The position numbers and the translations under genes were made by a program. From Corynebacterium sp. (lineage in GTDB: Bacteria; Actinomycetota; Actinomycetes; Mycobacteriales; Mycobacteriaceae), in contig NZ_JALAGU010000026.1 of assembly GCF_022712275.1 (NCBI RefSeq), forward strand, positions 114,845 through 178,844: a stretch of 64,000 nucleotides of DNA, given 5' to 3'. The notes under the pieces are model-generated. The model ran no database searches. It was not told the DNA's origin and worked only from the letters and a program-made list of their open reading frames with translations. Every line of letters begins with the position of its first letter. Within the stretch, counting starts at the first letter, position 1. Below are positions 17,629 to 26,002 of this stretch, piece after piece.

Positions 17629-20600
17629 ATGACCGGAACAACTGTGGACACCGTCTGCGGGTACTGTGGCGTCGGCTGCGGGCTCACCCTCACGAGCGAC
17701 GACCATGGCGTCCTCTCCGCGAAGGGCACCGCCGACCACCCCGCCAACCGTGGCCGCCTGTGCACCAAAGGCACGACGACCGCCGACCTGCTGAATTCCG
17801 GAGGACGCCAGACCGCGGCCCTCGTCGACGGAGAGGAGACACCGGTGGACGCCGCGGTGGCCGAGGTCGCCGCCCGCTTCACCGCCCTGCGCGAGGACCA
17901 CGGGGACGACGCCGTGGCGCTGTACGTCTCCGGACAGATGTCGACCGAGGCGCAGTACCTGGCGAACAAGCTGGCCAAGGGGTATTTCCGCACGAACCTC
18001 ATCGAGTCGAACTCGCGCCTGTGCATGGCGTCTGCGGCGACGGGTTACAAGCAGTCGCTCGGCGCGGACGGCCCGCCCGGTTCCTATGACGACCTCGACC
18101 ACGCCGATGTCTTCCTCGTCACCGGGGCGAACATGGCCGACTGCCACCCGATCCTCTTCCTGCGGATGATGGACCGGGTGAAGCAGGGGGCGAAACTCAT
18201 TGTCGTGGACCCGCGGCGTACGGCGACGGCGAAAAAGGCGGACCTGTTCCTCCAGGTCAGGCCGGGCACGGACATGGCGCTGCTCAACGGACTACTGCGG
18301 CTGATCATGGACAACGGCGACACCGACGAAGATTTCATCGCCGAGTTCACCGAGGGCTGGGAGGTCATGGCCGACCATCTCGCCGACTACCCGGTCGAGA
18401 CCGTCGCGGAAATCACCGGGGTAGACGCGGCCGATCTGGAGCAGGCGGCGTCCTGGATCGGTGGGACGCGGAAGCTCGTCAGCCTGTGGACGATGGGGCT
18501 GAACCAGTCGATCCACGGCACCTGGCACACCACCGCACTGTGCAACCTTCACCTGGCGACCGGCGCGATCTGCCGTCCCGGGGCGGGCCCGTTCTCGCTG
18601 ACCGGCCAGCCGAATGCGATGGGTGGACGCGAGATGGGCTACATGGGCCCCGGCCTGCCCGGCCAGCGCACGGTGCTGGACGCCGACCAGCGCGCAGAGG
18701 TCGAACAGATCTGGGATCTGCCCGCCGGGACGCTGCACGACCGGTGCGGTTCCGGGACCGTGGACCTGTTCCGCGACCTGGCCGACGAGGACGGAACGGT
18801 CAAGGCACTGTGGGTGATCTGCTCGAACCCGGCGTCCTCCATGGCGAACGGGAACGCGGTCGCCGAGGCGCTGGACGCCGCGGACTGCGTCGTCGTGCAG
18901 GACGCCTACGCCGGCACCGCCACCGCCGGGCACGCCGACATCGTGCTGCCCGCCGCCCTGTGGTCCGAGGCGGACGGGGTGATGGTGAACTCCGAGCGCA
19001 ACCTCACGCTCACCTCTCCTCTGCTGGACGCCCCGGGCGACGCCCTACCGGACTGGGAGCTGATCTGCCGGGTCGCACGTGCCATGGGCTTCGCCGGTTT
19101 CGACTTCGCCTCCGCGTCCGAGGTCTTCGACGAGATCCGCCGGTTCCACAATCCGAGGACGGGCTGGGACCTGCGGGGAGTCGACCATGGACGGCTGCGG
19201 CAGGGGCCGGTGCAGTGGCCGGCCGCGCCAGAGTCTGAGAGCCGGAATCCGGTGCGCTATCTCAATGACGGGGTCAGCCAGGAGCTGTTCGTCACCGACG
19301 GCGGCGACATCCCCCGCCTCGCCTTCCCCACCCCGACCCGGCGCGCCCGCTTCCACGCCCGCCCGTGGCTGCCGCCCGCCGAGACTCCGGACGAGGAGTT
19401 CCCGCTGGTCCTGACCACCGGGCGGTTGCCGCACCAGTGGCACACGATGACAAAGACCGGGCGGGTGAAGAAGCTGATGAAGCTCAACCCGTCGAGTTTC
19501 GTGCAGATCAATCCGGTGGACGCCGAGGGCCTCGGTGCGGCGGACGGTGATCCGGTCGAGGTCCGTTCCCGACGCGGTGCGGTGACCGCTCGCGCGCTGG
19601 TCAGTCCGGATATCGTGCCCGGCACCTGCTTCATCCCCATGCACTACGCGGACACCCCGGTCAACGAGGTGACCAGTGACGCCGTGGATCCCGAGTCCCT
19701 GCAGCCCGAGTTCAAGGCGTGTGCGGTGTCGGTGACTGCTGTTCCCGATGCGCCCGCTGTTCCCGCTGGCGGAGCCGCCGAGGAGAATACTGTGCCCCAT
19801 CTGCCCGACCTGCCTGCAGTGCTCGCCGCCGCCCCGACCGCCGACTGGACGGTCGCCGAACGTGCCTGGCTCGACGGCATGGTCCACGCCCTCACTCTCG
19901 CCCCTCCGACGGACGCGGTCCCCACCGTCCCGCCCCATGCGCCGCTGGCGGAGCCGCACCGGGCGTGGGTCGACGGGGTGCTCTCCGGACTGTTCGCCCG
20001 GGTGCCGCTGGCAACGTCGCCTGCTCCCGCCGCTGCACCGGAGGCACAGCCTGACCAGCCGCCGGTGACCGTGGTCTGGGCCTCCCAGACCGGCACCGTC
20101 GAGGAGTACGTCCCCGATCTCGTGGCCGCGCTCACGGCGTCCGGCATCCCGGCGCAGGAACGGTGCGCGGACAGTGTCACCCCGGCCGAACTGACGGGCA
20201 CGGTGCTGTTCGTCGTGGCGTCCACCGGTGACGGCGAGGCCCCGGACAACGCCACCGCCCTCTGGGACTCTCTTTCCGGGCAGTCTGACCTGCCGGAACT
20301 GGCTGATCTGTGTTACTCGGTCCTCGGCTTCGGAGACTCCTCCTACGCCGACTTCTGCGGCTTCGCCCGCCGTCTCGACGAGCGGCTCACCGGCCTCGGT
20401 GCACAGCAGCTCGCCCCGCGCGGTTCCTGCGAACCCGATTTCGAGGACGCCGCGGCCGCCTGGCTCGCCGCCGTCTCCGAGGAGCTGGGCGAGGAGACTG
20501 CCGAGGACGCCACTGACGCGGCCGCTGACGTGGCCGCTGACGCCGCCTCAGCACCTGCATCCCCCACCGCATCCACCTGGTCCCGTAACAACCCGCTACC

Positions 20601-21675
20601 CACCCGACTACTGGAATCCACCCGACTGACCAGTGGCGACCCGGTCTCCACCGGCCGCGAGGTCCGCCGCTACGCCTTCGAGCTGCCCGCCGACACACTC
20701 ACCTACTCCGCCGGCGACGCCCTGGGCGTCTGGCCCCGCAACCGGCCCGCCGTCGTCGAGGAGTTCCTCGCGCGCACCGGACTCAACGCGTCCGCCGGCG
20801 ACGACCTCATCGAGACCCTCACCGGGGAACTCGACATCACCGCGATCACCCCGGCGGTGCTGCGACTCATCCATGCCCAGCACCCGGGGTCCGGTCTCGG
20901 CTCCCTCACCGACGATCCCGCGGCTCTGCGTGAATACGCCCACGGCCGGCAGTTGTGCGACGTCCTGGCGTCCTACCCGGTGACAGTGCCGGCCGAGGAG
21001 TGGGTGGAAACGCTGTCACCGCTGCGTCCGCGGCTGTACTCGATTTCCTCGTCGCCGCGGAGTGATCCGGGGCGGGTGGAGATCACCGTCTCGACTGTGG
21101 GTTTCAAGAGCACGGAAGGCCACCGGCGTCGCGGTGTGAGTTCCGGGTGGCTCGCTGGCCTGGCATCCGGCGACGAGGTGCGGCTGTTCATCTCCCCGAA
21201 CCGGAGCTTCGGGCCGCCCGAGCAGGCCGACGCACCGATGATCATGATCGGCCCCGGCACCGGCATCGCCCCGTTCCGTGGGTTTCTCCAGGATCGACGG
21301 CAGACCGGCGCAACCGGCGAGAACTGGTTGTTCTACGGCGAGCGGCACGAGGCGACGGACTTCCTCTACCGCGAAGAGCTCAACAGTCTGCGCAGTGACG
21401 GGACGCTGACCCGGCTGTCCACCGCCTTCTCCCGCGACACATCCGAGCGGGTGTACGTGCAGGACCGGATGCGGCGTCATGCCAGGGAGCTGTGGGAGTG
21501 GATCGGGCGCGGCGCGCACCTCTACGTCTGCGGGGACGCCGCCCGGATGGCCACCGATGTCGACCGGACGCTGCGGCAGATCGTCGCCGAGCAGGGTGCG
21601 ATGGGCGAGGCGGAGGCCGGTGAGTTCGTCGCCCGGCTCTCGGCGGAGAAGCGGTACGTGCGTGACGTGTACTGA
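17629..21675 (+). CDS. Assimilatory nitrate reductase fused to NADPH diflavin reductase
   Basis: A 1348-residue two-part enzyme. Residues ~1-700 are a molybdopterin nitrate reductase of the NasA/NarB type: Cys10, Cys13, Cys17 and Cys45 bind [4Fe-4S], and Cys132 in SRLCMASAATGYK is the expected molybdenum ligand. After a linker (~700-810) come a flavodoxin domain (VVWASQTGTVEEY, ~813-955), a CPR-type FAD domain (RLYSISSSP, Arg1135-Tyr1137-Ser1138) and an NADPH domain (GPGTGIAPFRG from 1208, C-terminal Tyr1348). The C-half resembles the sulfite reductase flavoprotein. The fusion would let NADPH reduce nitrate in one soluble protein. Similar fusions are annotated in actinobacteria. The ATG start appears leaderless. 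Confidence 0.95.
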   Translation: MTGTTVDTVCGYCGVGCGLTLTSDDHGVLSAKGTADHPANRGRLCTKGTTTADLLNSGGRQTAALVDGEETPVDAAVAEVAARFTALREDHGDDAVALYVSGQMSTEAQYLANKLAKGYFRTNLIESNSRLCMASAATGYKQSLGADGPPGSYDDLDHADVFLVTGANMADCHPILFLRMMDRVKQGAKLIVVDPRRTATAKKADLFLQVRPGTDMALLNGLLRLIMDNGDTDEDFIAEFTEGWEVMADHLADYPVETVAEITGVDAADLEQAASWIGGTRKLVSLWTMGLNQSIHGTWHTTALCNLHLATGAICRPGAGPFSLTGQPNAMGGREMGYMGPGLPGQRTVLDADQRAEVEQIWDLPAGTLHDRCGSGTVDLFRDLADEDGTVKALWVICSNPASSMANGNAVAEALDAADCVVVQDAYAGTATAGHADIVLPAALWSEADGVMVNSERNLTLTSPLLDAPGDALPDWELICRVARAMGFAGFDFASASEVFDEIRRFHNPRTGWDLRGVDHGRLRQGPVQWPAAPESESRNPVRYLNDGVSQELFVTDGGDIPRLAFPTPTRRARFHARPWLPPAETPDEEFPLVLTTGRLPHQWHTMTKTGRVKKLMKLNPSSFVQINPVDAEGLGAADGDPVEVRSRRGAVTARALVSPDIVPGTCFIPMHYADTPVNEVTSDAVDPESLQPEFKACAVSVTAVPDAPAVPAGGAAEENTVPHLPDLPAVLAAAPTADWTVAERAWLDGMVHALTLAPPTDAVPTVPPHAPLAEPHRAWVDGVLSGLFARVPLATSPAPAAAPEAQPDQPPVTVVWASQTGTVEEYVPDLVAALTASGIPAQERCADSVTPAELTGTVLFVVASTGDGEAPDNATALWDSLSGQSDLPELADLCYSVLGFGDSSYADFCGFARRLDERLTGLGAQQLAPRGSCEPDFEDAAAAWLAAVSEELGEETAEDATDAAADVAADAASAPASPTASTWSRNNPLPTRLLESTRLTSGDPVSTGREVRRYAFELPADTLTYSAGDALGVWPRNRPAVVEEFLARTGLNASAGDDLIETLTGELDITAITPAVLRLIHAQHPGSGLGSLTDDPAALREYAHGRQLCDVLASYPVTVPAEEWVETLSPLRPRLYSISSSPRSDPGRVEITVSTVGFKSTEGHRRRGVSSGWLAGLASGDEVRLFISPNRSFGPPEQADAPMIMIGPGTGIAPFRGFLQDRRQTGATGENWLFYGERHEATDFLYREELNSLRSDGTLTRLSTAFSRDTSERVYVQDRMRRHARELWEWIGRGAHLYVCGDAARMATDVDRTLRQIVAEQGAMGEAEAGEFVARLSAEKRYVRDVY

Positions 21676-22036
21676 ATGCGTCCTGTCGCTTGCTGATGCG
21701 CGCGGAGCGCTGCCCGGATTCCGCCTGCCCGGTCCGGTTGCTCCGATTGCGCCTATTCAGTTATTCAGTAACTCCCGGAGTGATCCGCCCGTCGCTGGAC
21801 ATAAAACAACCCCGGCAGTGCCGGTAACACGACCAGAGTTGCCCGAACACAAAGTGCTCGACCTCTCCGGTTCAGGCTCTTACCTGAACCATCCGAGGAT
21901 GTCGGTCGCGATCCTGGTTACCCCGCCGACCACTGCGATCCACCTGTGGATCCGGCCGGCAGGGTGTTTCTTGTCGTGACAGGGCTGATCGTCCGGAGCG
22001 CCGCCGGATAGCGGATCCCTCCATGACAACCACCCG

Positions 22037-22172
22037 GCCCCGTCAGTGCCCCGTCAGTGCCCCGTCAGTGCCCGGTCAGTGCCCGGTCAGTGCCCGGTCA
22101 GTGCCCGGTCAGTGCCCGGTCAGTGCCCGGTCAGTGCCCGGTCAGTGCCCGGTCAGTGCCCGGTCGCTGCCC
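22037..22172. repeat. 11-bp tandem repeat array
   Basis: Eleven successive copies of CCCGGTCAGTG (the first three read CCCCGTCAGTG) are followed by four decaying copies up to about 22204. The period is 11 bases with no spacers, so each copy lies on nearly the same face of the DNA helix. It is non-coding. Confidence 0.92.
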
Positions 22173-22200
22173 TGCCACTGCCCTACCGCTGCCCTACCGC

Positions 22201-22326
22201 TGCAGCTACCAGAATCGATGTGGCTTGACTGTCGCTACCAGCACCGAGAGGAGGAAATCAGGTACCTGACTTCCGCGCCACGGTACTGGTGGCTGCACAG
22301 GAGAAGGCTCGGTACCGGTAGCTGCA
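22201..22326. repeat. Family B nested palindrome, copy B2
   Basis: Outer arms TGCAGCTACC (22201-22210) and GGTAGCTGCA (22317-22326) enclose imperfect inner arms and a central TCAGGTACCTGA (22258-22269). The sequence from the centre rightwards closely matches B1, including the CCGGTA-GCTGC tail. It lies just before P2. Confidence 0.75.
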
Positions 22327-22369
22327 TGAGGAGCACGGCGCTGCCGGACCATTCACCCGTTCGTCGGAG

Positions 22370-22449
22370 CTTCACGACTGCGGCAGGCACGGATCACGAC
22401 TTTTGTGGCACGGAACCCCGGATTCGTGCCTGACGCAGATCTGCTGCAC
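22370..22449. repeat. Dispersed ~80-bp palindromic repeat, copy P2
   Basis: Arms CTGCGGCAGGCACG and CGTGCCTGACGCAG flank a loop with TGTGGCACGGAACCCCGGATT, and GCTGCAC closes the right end. One arm has changed GGC to TGA-type, so the stem now has mismatches. Same orientation as P1 and P3. Confidence 0.88.
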
Positions 22450-22558
22450 CGGCGTGGCGGGGTGAGGGCCAGACGCACCCCGAACACTGTTCCGGTCGCA
22501 GACCACCACACACCTGGTGTCCGGAAGTAGTGGCGAGGAGTCGGTCCACCTCCACGGG

Positions 22559-22628
22559 TGTACGGAAGTAGTGGTGAGAGGTCGTTATCAGGTACCTGAC
22601 TACAGCCCCTCGCCACTACTTCCGTACA
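22559..22628. repeat. Family B palindrome, copy B3, with long near-perfect arms
   Basis: Twenty-base arms, TGTACGGAAGTAGTGGTGAG (22559-22578) and its complement with one change at 22609-22628, flank the same TCAGGTACCTGA centre (22588-22599). The arms differ from B1/B2. The GGAAGTAGTGGCGAG half-arm also occurs alone at about 22522-22536. Confidence 0.85.
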
Positions 22629-22834
22629 TGGGGTGGACCATGGGCACAGGCGGCGGAACAGGGACGGGGAACAGAGAGACACGGCGGTACGAGCTCAGAG
22701 GGCGCCGCAGCGCCCACATTTCCTCCGGGGACGCCGTGTTTCGTGGACGTGTCCGAGTTCCACCACCGGCACCCTCACCGTGAACCGACCGTAAAACAGT
22801 GCGCTCACCAGTGTCGATGTCTTCAAGAGAGCCT

Positions 22835-22840
22835 TAACGT
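22835..22840 (+). promoter_or_regulatory. Likely -10 box of a leaderless nirB transcript
   Basis: TAACGT lies seven bases before the nirB ATG and no Shine-Dalgarno is present. The CTTA-CGT...ATCATG context is shared with the nitrate reductase gene, so the two may be transcribed in the same way. Confidence 0.4.
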
Positions 22841-22847
22841 TCGCATC

Positions 22848-25484
22848 ATGACCACAACGACTGCAGCACCCCACACCGTCATCGTCGGCTTCGGCATGGT
22901 CGGCCACCGCACCGTCACCGAGATCCTCGACCGCGACCCGTCCGCCCGTGTCACCGTGATCTCCGGCGAGAAATGCCACGCCTACGACCGCGTCGCCCTC
23001 TCCAGCTACGTCTCCTCCTGGGACCGCTCCCTCCTCGAGATGTCCGACCTGCCGGAGCACGTTGACGTCGTGCACGCGCAGGCCACCGGCATCGACCGGG
23101 ACGCCCGCACCGTCACCTGTGACGACGGCGCCGGCGGACAGCCCACCGTCCGCTACGACCACCTCGTCCTCGCCACCGGCTCCTACGCCTGGGTCCCTCC
23201 GGTCCCCGGCCACGACCTGCCCGGCTGCACGGTCTACCGCACCCTCGACGACCTCGACGACATCCGACGCATCGTCGAGGACGCCCGTTCCGTCGGTCGC
23301 GAGCCCGTCGGTGCCGTCATCGGCGGTGGCCTGCTCGGCCTGGAGGCCGCCAACGCCCTCAAGCTCCTCGGCGCGAAGGCCCACATCATCGAGCGTTCCC
23401 CGCGTCTGATGCCCATCCAGGTGGACGCTGACGGTGGCGTCCTGCTGGCGGAGAAGGTCCGCGAGCTCGGCGTGGAGGTCCACGTCGACACCGGCACCGA
23501 CCTCATCGCCGAATCGGCGGAGAGGGACAACCTCACCCTCACCCTCTCCTCCCCCGTCCCCGCTCCCGGCGAGCCCGCCCCGGAGAACCCGACCATCAGC
23601 GAGCTCACCGTCGATGTCGTCGTCTTCGCCACCGGCGTCCGCCCGATCGACGCCCTGGCGGACTCCGCCACCCCGGAACCGCTGCCCAAGGCACCGCGCG
23701 GCGGCATCCTCACTGACCGTCTGTGCCAGACGGAAGACCCGCACATCAGCGCCGTCGGTGAGTGCGCCGCGGTCGACGGGGTCTGCTACGGACTCGTCGC
23801 CCCCGGCTATACCACCGCGGAGATCGTCGCCGACCGCCTGACCGGCCGCAACGCCACCGCCTTCGAAGATCCGGACATGTCCACGAAGCTCAAGCTGCTC
23901 GGGGTGGACGTCGCCAGCTTCGGTGACGCCCACGCCACCACCGAGGGCGCACGTCCGCTGACCGTCAATGACCCGGTCAACGGCACCTACGGCAAGCTCG
24001 TGATGGACCGCACCGGCTCCACGCTCCTCGGTGGCGTCCTCGTCGGTGACGCCCAGGCGTACGCGATGCTGCGTCCGATGGTCGGCGAGGACCTGCCGAA
24101 CCCGATGTCCTTCCTCACCCCGGCCGACGGGGACGCCCCGGGTGGGACAGCCGCCGGCGTCAGCGCTCTGCCGGACGCCGCCCAGATCTGCTCCTGCAAC
24201 GCCGTGACCAAGGGCGATATCCGCGAGGCGATCACCGACGGCGCCTGCTCCGTGGCGGATCTGAAGACCTGCACCCGGGCGGGCACCAGCTGCGGTTCGT
24301 GTGTCGGACTGCTGGGTCAGCTGCTGGACGCCGAGGGCGTGGAGCAGGACAAGTCCCTGTGCGCCCACTTCCGGCAGTCCCGCGAGGAACTCTTCCAGTG
24401 CGCCGCCGCCACCCGGATCCGGGACTTCCCCCGGTTCATCCGCCGCTTCGGCACCGGCCACGGCTGCGAGATATGCAAGCCGACGATGGCGTCCATCTTC
24501 GCCACCCTCGACACCTCCCACCACGTCCTCGACGACGGACACGCCGCCCTGCAGGACTCGAACGACCGCTTCCTCGCCAACATCCAGCGCAACGGCTCCT
24601 ACTCGGTCGTCCCGCGGATGCCCGGCGGCCAGGTCACCCCGGAGCAGCTCATCGTCGTCGGTGAAATCGCCCGCGACTTCGACCTCTACGTCAAGGTCAC
24701 CGGCGCCCAGCGCATCGACATGTTCGGCGCCCGCGTCGACCAGCTCCCGGACATCTGGCGCAGGCTGGTGGACGCCGGCATGGAGTCCGGCCAGGCCTAC
24801 GGCAAGTCACTGCGCGCGGTGAAGAGCTGCGTGGGCACCGACTGGTGCCGCTACGGCCAGCAGGACTCGGTGCGTCTCGCCGTGGACCTGGAGCTGCGCT
24901 ACCGGGGTCTGCGCAGTCCGCACAAGCTGAAGATGGGCGTCTCCGGGTGTGCCCGCGAGTGCGCGGAAGCCCGTGGCAAGGACATCGGTGTCATCGCCAC
25001 GGAGCACGGCTGGAACCTCTACGTCGCCGGCAACGGTGGCGCGACGCCGCGGCACGCCGAACTGCTGGCCGCGGACCTCGACGAGGAGACCCTGATCAGC
25101 TACATCGACCGGTTCCTCGGTTTCTACGTCCGCACCGCCGACCGCCTGCAGCGCACCGCGGCGTGGGTGGAGGCGACCGAGGGCGGGCTCGACCACATCC
25201 GTGAGGTGGTCTGCGAGGACTCCCTCGGCATCGCCGCGGACCTGGAGGAGTTCATGGCCCGTCACGTCGAGGACTACACCGACGAATGGGCCGCCGTCCT
25301 CGAGGACCCGGAGAAGCTGCGTCGCTTCGTCTCCTTCGTCAACGCCCCCGAATCCCCCGACCCGACCATCCGGTTCGGTGAGCAGGACGGCCGCAAGGTC
25401 CCACTGCCGTTGCCCGGCATCCGTACCGCATCCACATCGACATCCACACCGACATCCACCGCGACCCCTACCACCGCTGCCTGA
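22848..25484 (+). CDS. nirB: Assimilatory nitrite reductase large subunit NirB
   Basis: NAD(P)H-dependent sirohaem nitrite reductase, six-electron reduction of nitrite to ammonium in the cytoplasm; 878 residues. The order is an FAD/NAD(P) oxidoreductase domain (VIVGFGMVGHR at the start, AVIGGGLLGLEAA near 160), a BFD-like [2Fe-2S] motif (Cys448, Cys450, Cys482, Cys485), and the sirohaem/[4Fe-4S] half with Cys661-x5-Cys667 and Cys701-x3-Cys705. The ATG at 22848 is chosen because the frame upstream runs through the promoter. The C-terminus is a Ser/Thr/Pro tail (TSTSTPTSTATPTTAA) encoded by short repeats. nirD follows after 13 bases. Confidence 0.96.
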   Translation: MTTTTAAPHTVIVGFGMVGHRTVTEILDRDPSARVTVISGEKCHAYDRVALSSYVSSWDRSLLEMSDLPEHVDVVHAQATGIDRDARTVTCDDGAGGQPTVRYDHLVLATGSYAWVPPVPGHDLPGCTVYRTLDDLDDIRRIVEDARSVGREPVGAVIGGGLLGLEAANALKLLGAKAHIIERSPRLMPIQVDADGGVLLAEKVRELGVEVHVDTGTDLIAESAERDNLTLTLSSPVPAPGEPAPENPTISELTVDVVVFATGVRPIDALADSATPEPLPKAPRGGILTDRLCQTEDPHISAVGECAAVDGVCYGLVAPGYTTAEIVADRLTGRNATAFEDPDMSTKLKLLGVDVASFGDAHATTEGARPLTVNDPVNGTYGKLVMDRTGSTLLGGVLVGDAQAYAMLRPMVGEDLPNPMSFLTPADGDAPGGTAAGVSALPDAAQICSCNAVTKGDIREAITDGACSVADLKTCTRAGTSCGSCVGLLGQLLDAEGVEQDKSLCAHFRQSREELFQCAAATRIRDFPRFIRRFGTGHGCEICKPTMASIFATLDTSHHVLDDGHAALQDSNDRFLANIQRNGSYSVVPRMPGGQVTPEQLIVVGEIARDFDLYVKVTGAQRIDMFGARVDQLPDIWRRLVDAGMESGQAYGKSLRAVKSCVGTDWCRYGQQDSVRLAVDLELRYRGLRSPHKLKMGVSGCARECAEARGKDIGVIATEHGWNLYVAGNGGATPRHAELLAADLDEETLISYIDRFLGFYVRTADRLQRTAAWVEATEGGLDHIREVVCEDSLGIAADLEEFMARHVEDYTDEWAAVLEDPEKLRRFVSFVNAPESPDPTIRFGEQDGRKVPLPLPGIRTASTSTSTPTSTATPTTAA

Positions 25485-25497
25485 GGAGGCACCCGTC

Positions 25498-25872
25498 ATG
25501 ACTGTCACCACCGCTGCCCACACCTTCACCGTCTGCCGCGCCGACCAGCTCGAAGACAACCTCGGGGCCGGCGTCCTGCTGCCCGACGGCACCCAGATCG
25601 CTCTGTTCCGCGTCCCTACCGGCGAACCCGACCGCGCCGGACGCATGCCCGACTCGACCGTTTTCGCGGTCTCCAACATCGACCCGTACTCCGGGGCAGC
25701 GGTGATCTCCCGTGGCATCGTCGGCGAGGTCGACGGCGAGCCGACTGTGGCGTCCCCGCTGCTCAAGCAGCGTTTCAGCCTGACCGACGGGCATTCCCTG
25801 GAGGACGCCGACCACCGCCTCGCGGTCTATCCGGTGGAGGCCACCGGGGACAAGATCCTCGTGCACTGCTGA
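25498..25872 (+). CDS. nirD: Nitrite reductase small subunit NirD
   Basis: A 124-residue Rieske-fold partner of NirB that lacks the Rieske iron ligands, as usual for NirD. Family segments are VFAVSNIDPYSGAAVISRG and GEPTVASPLLKQRFSL. The ATG at 25498 follows a strong GAGGAGG. It is translated just after nirB and probably from the same transcript. A hairpin lies directly behind its stop codon, which would separate it from cysG. Confidence 0.94.
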   Translation: MTVTTAAHTFTVCRADQLEDNLGAGVLLPDGTQIALFRVPTGEPDRAGRMPDSTVFAVSNIDPYSGAAVISRGIVGEVDGEPTVASPLLKQRFSLTDGHSLEDADHRLAVYPVEATGDKILVHC

Positions 25873-25877
25873 ATCTC

Positions 25878-25901
25878 ACACACCCTGCATTTCGGGTGTG
25901 C
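25878..25901 (+). terminator. Hairpin behind nirD
   Basis: ACACACCC and GGGTGTGC form an eight-base stem around a TGCATTTC loop, six bases after the nirD stop. No T-run follows, so termination or mRNA-end protection are both possible. Confidence 0.45.
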
Positions 25902-26002
25902 GGAAAATGACCCCGCCCCGTAGTCGAGGGGACAGTGACCCGAAATCCGGTGTTCCTACGGTCATAGATGACGATCCACCCCGATGACCACGGAGGAACA
26001 CC

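Larger units (their letters stand above)
21676..22847. other. Non-coding repeat island between the nitrate reductase gene and nirB
   Basis: No gene is supported in these 1172 bases; open frames here follow the repeats. The order is: plain sequence (21676-22036), an 11-bp tandem array, palindrome B2, palindrome P2, a stretch with GGAAGTAGTGGCGAG repeats, palindrome B3, and the nirB promoter. It separates two genes of one pathway that are normally close together. Confidence 0.8.

Noticed and set aside
22037..22204. CRISPR array
   Set aside because: The units are 11 bp and directly adjacent with no spacers, and there are no cas genes.
22023..22433. 136-codon frame with SARSVPGQCPV repeats
   Set aside because: It is only the translation of the 11-bp tandem array and adjoining palindromes.
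22695..24542. Minus-strand frame of 615 codons over nirB
   Set aside because: Antisense to NirB with its cluster cysteines; Gly/Val/Asp-rich shadow composition.
25430..25480. Frameshift at the nirB C-terminus
   Set aside because: The Ser/Thr/Pro repeats stay in frame to a normal stop and nirD follows at normal spacing.
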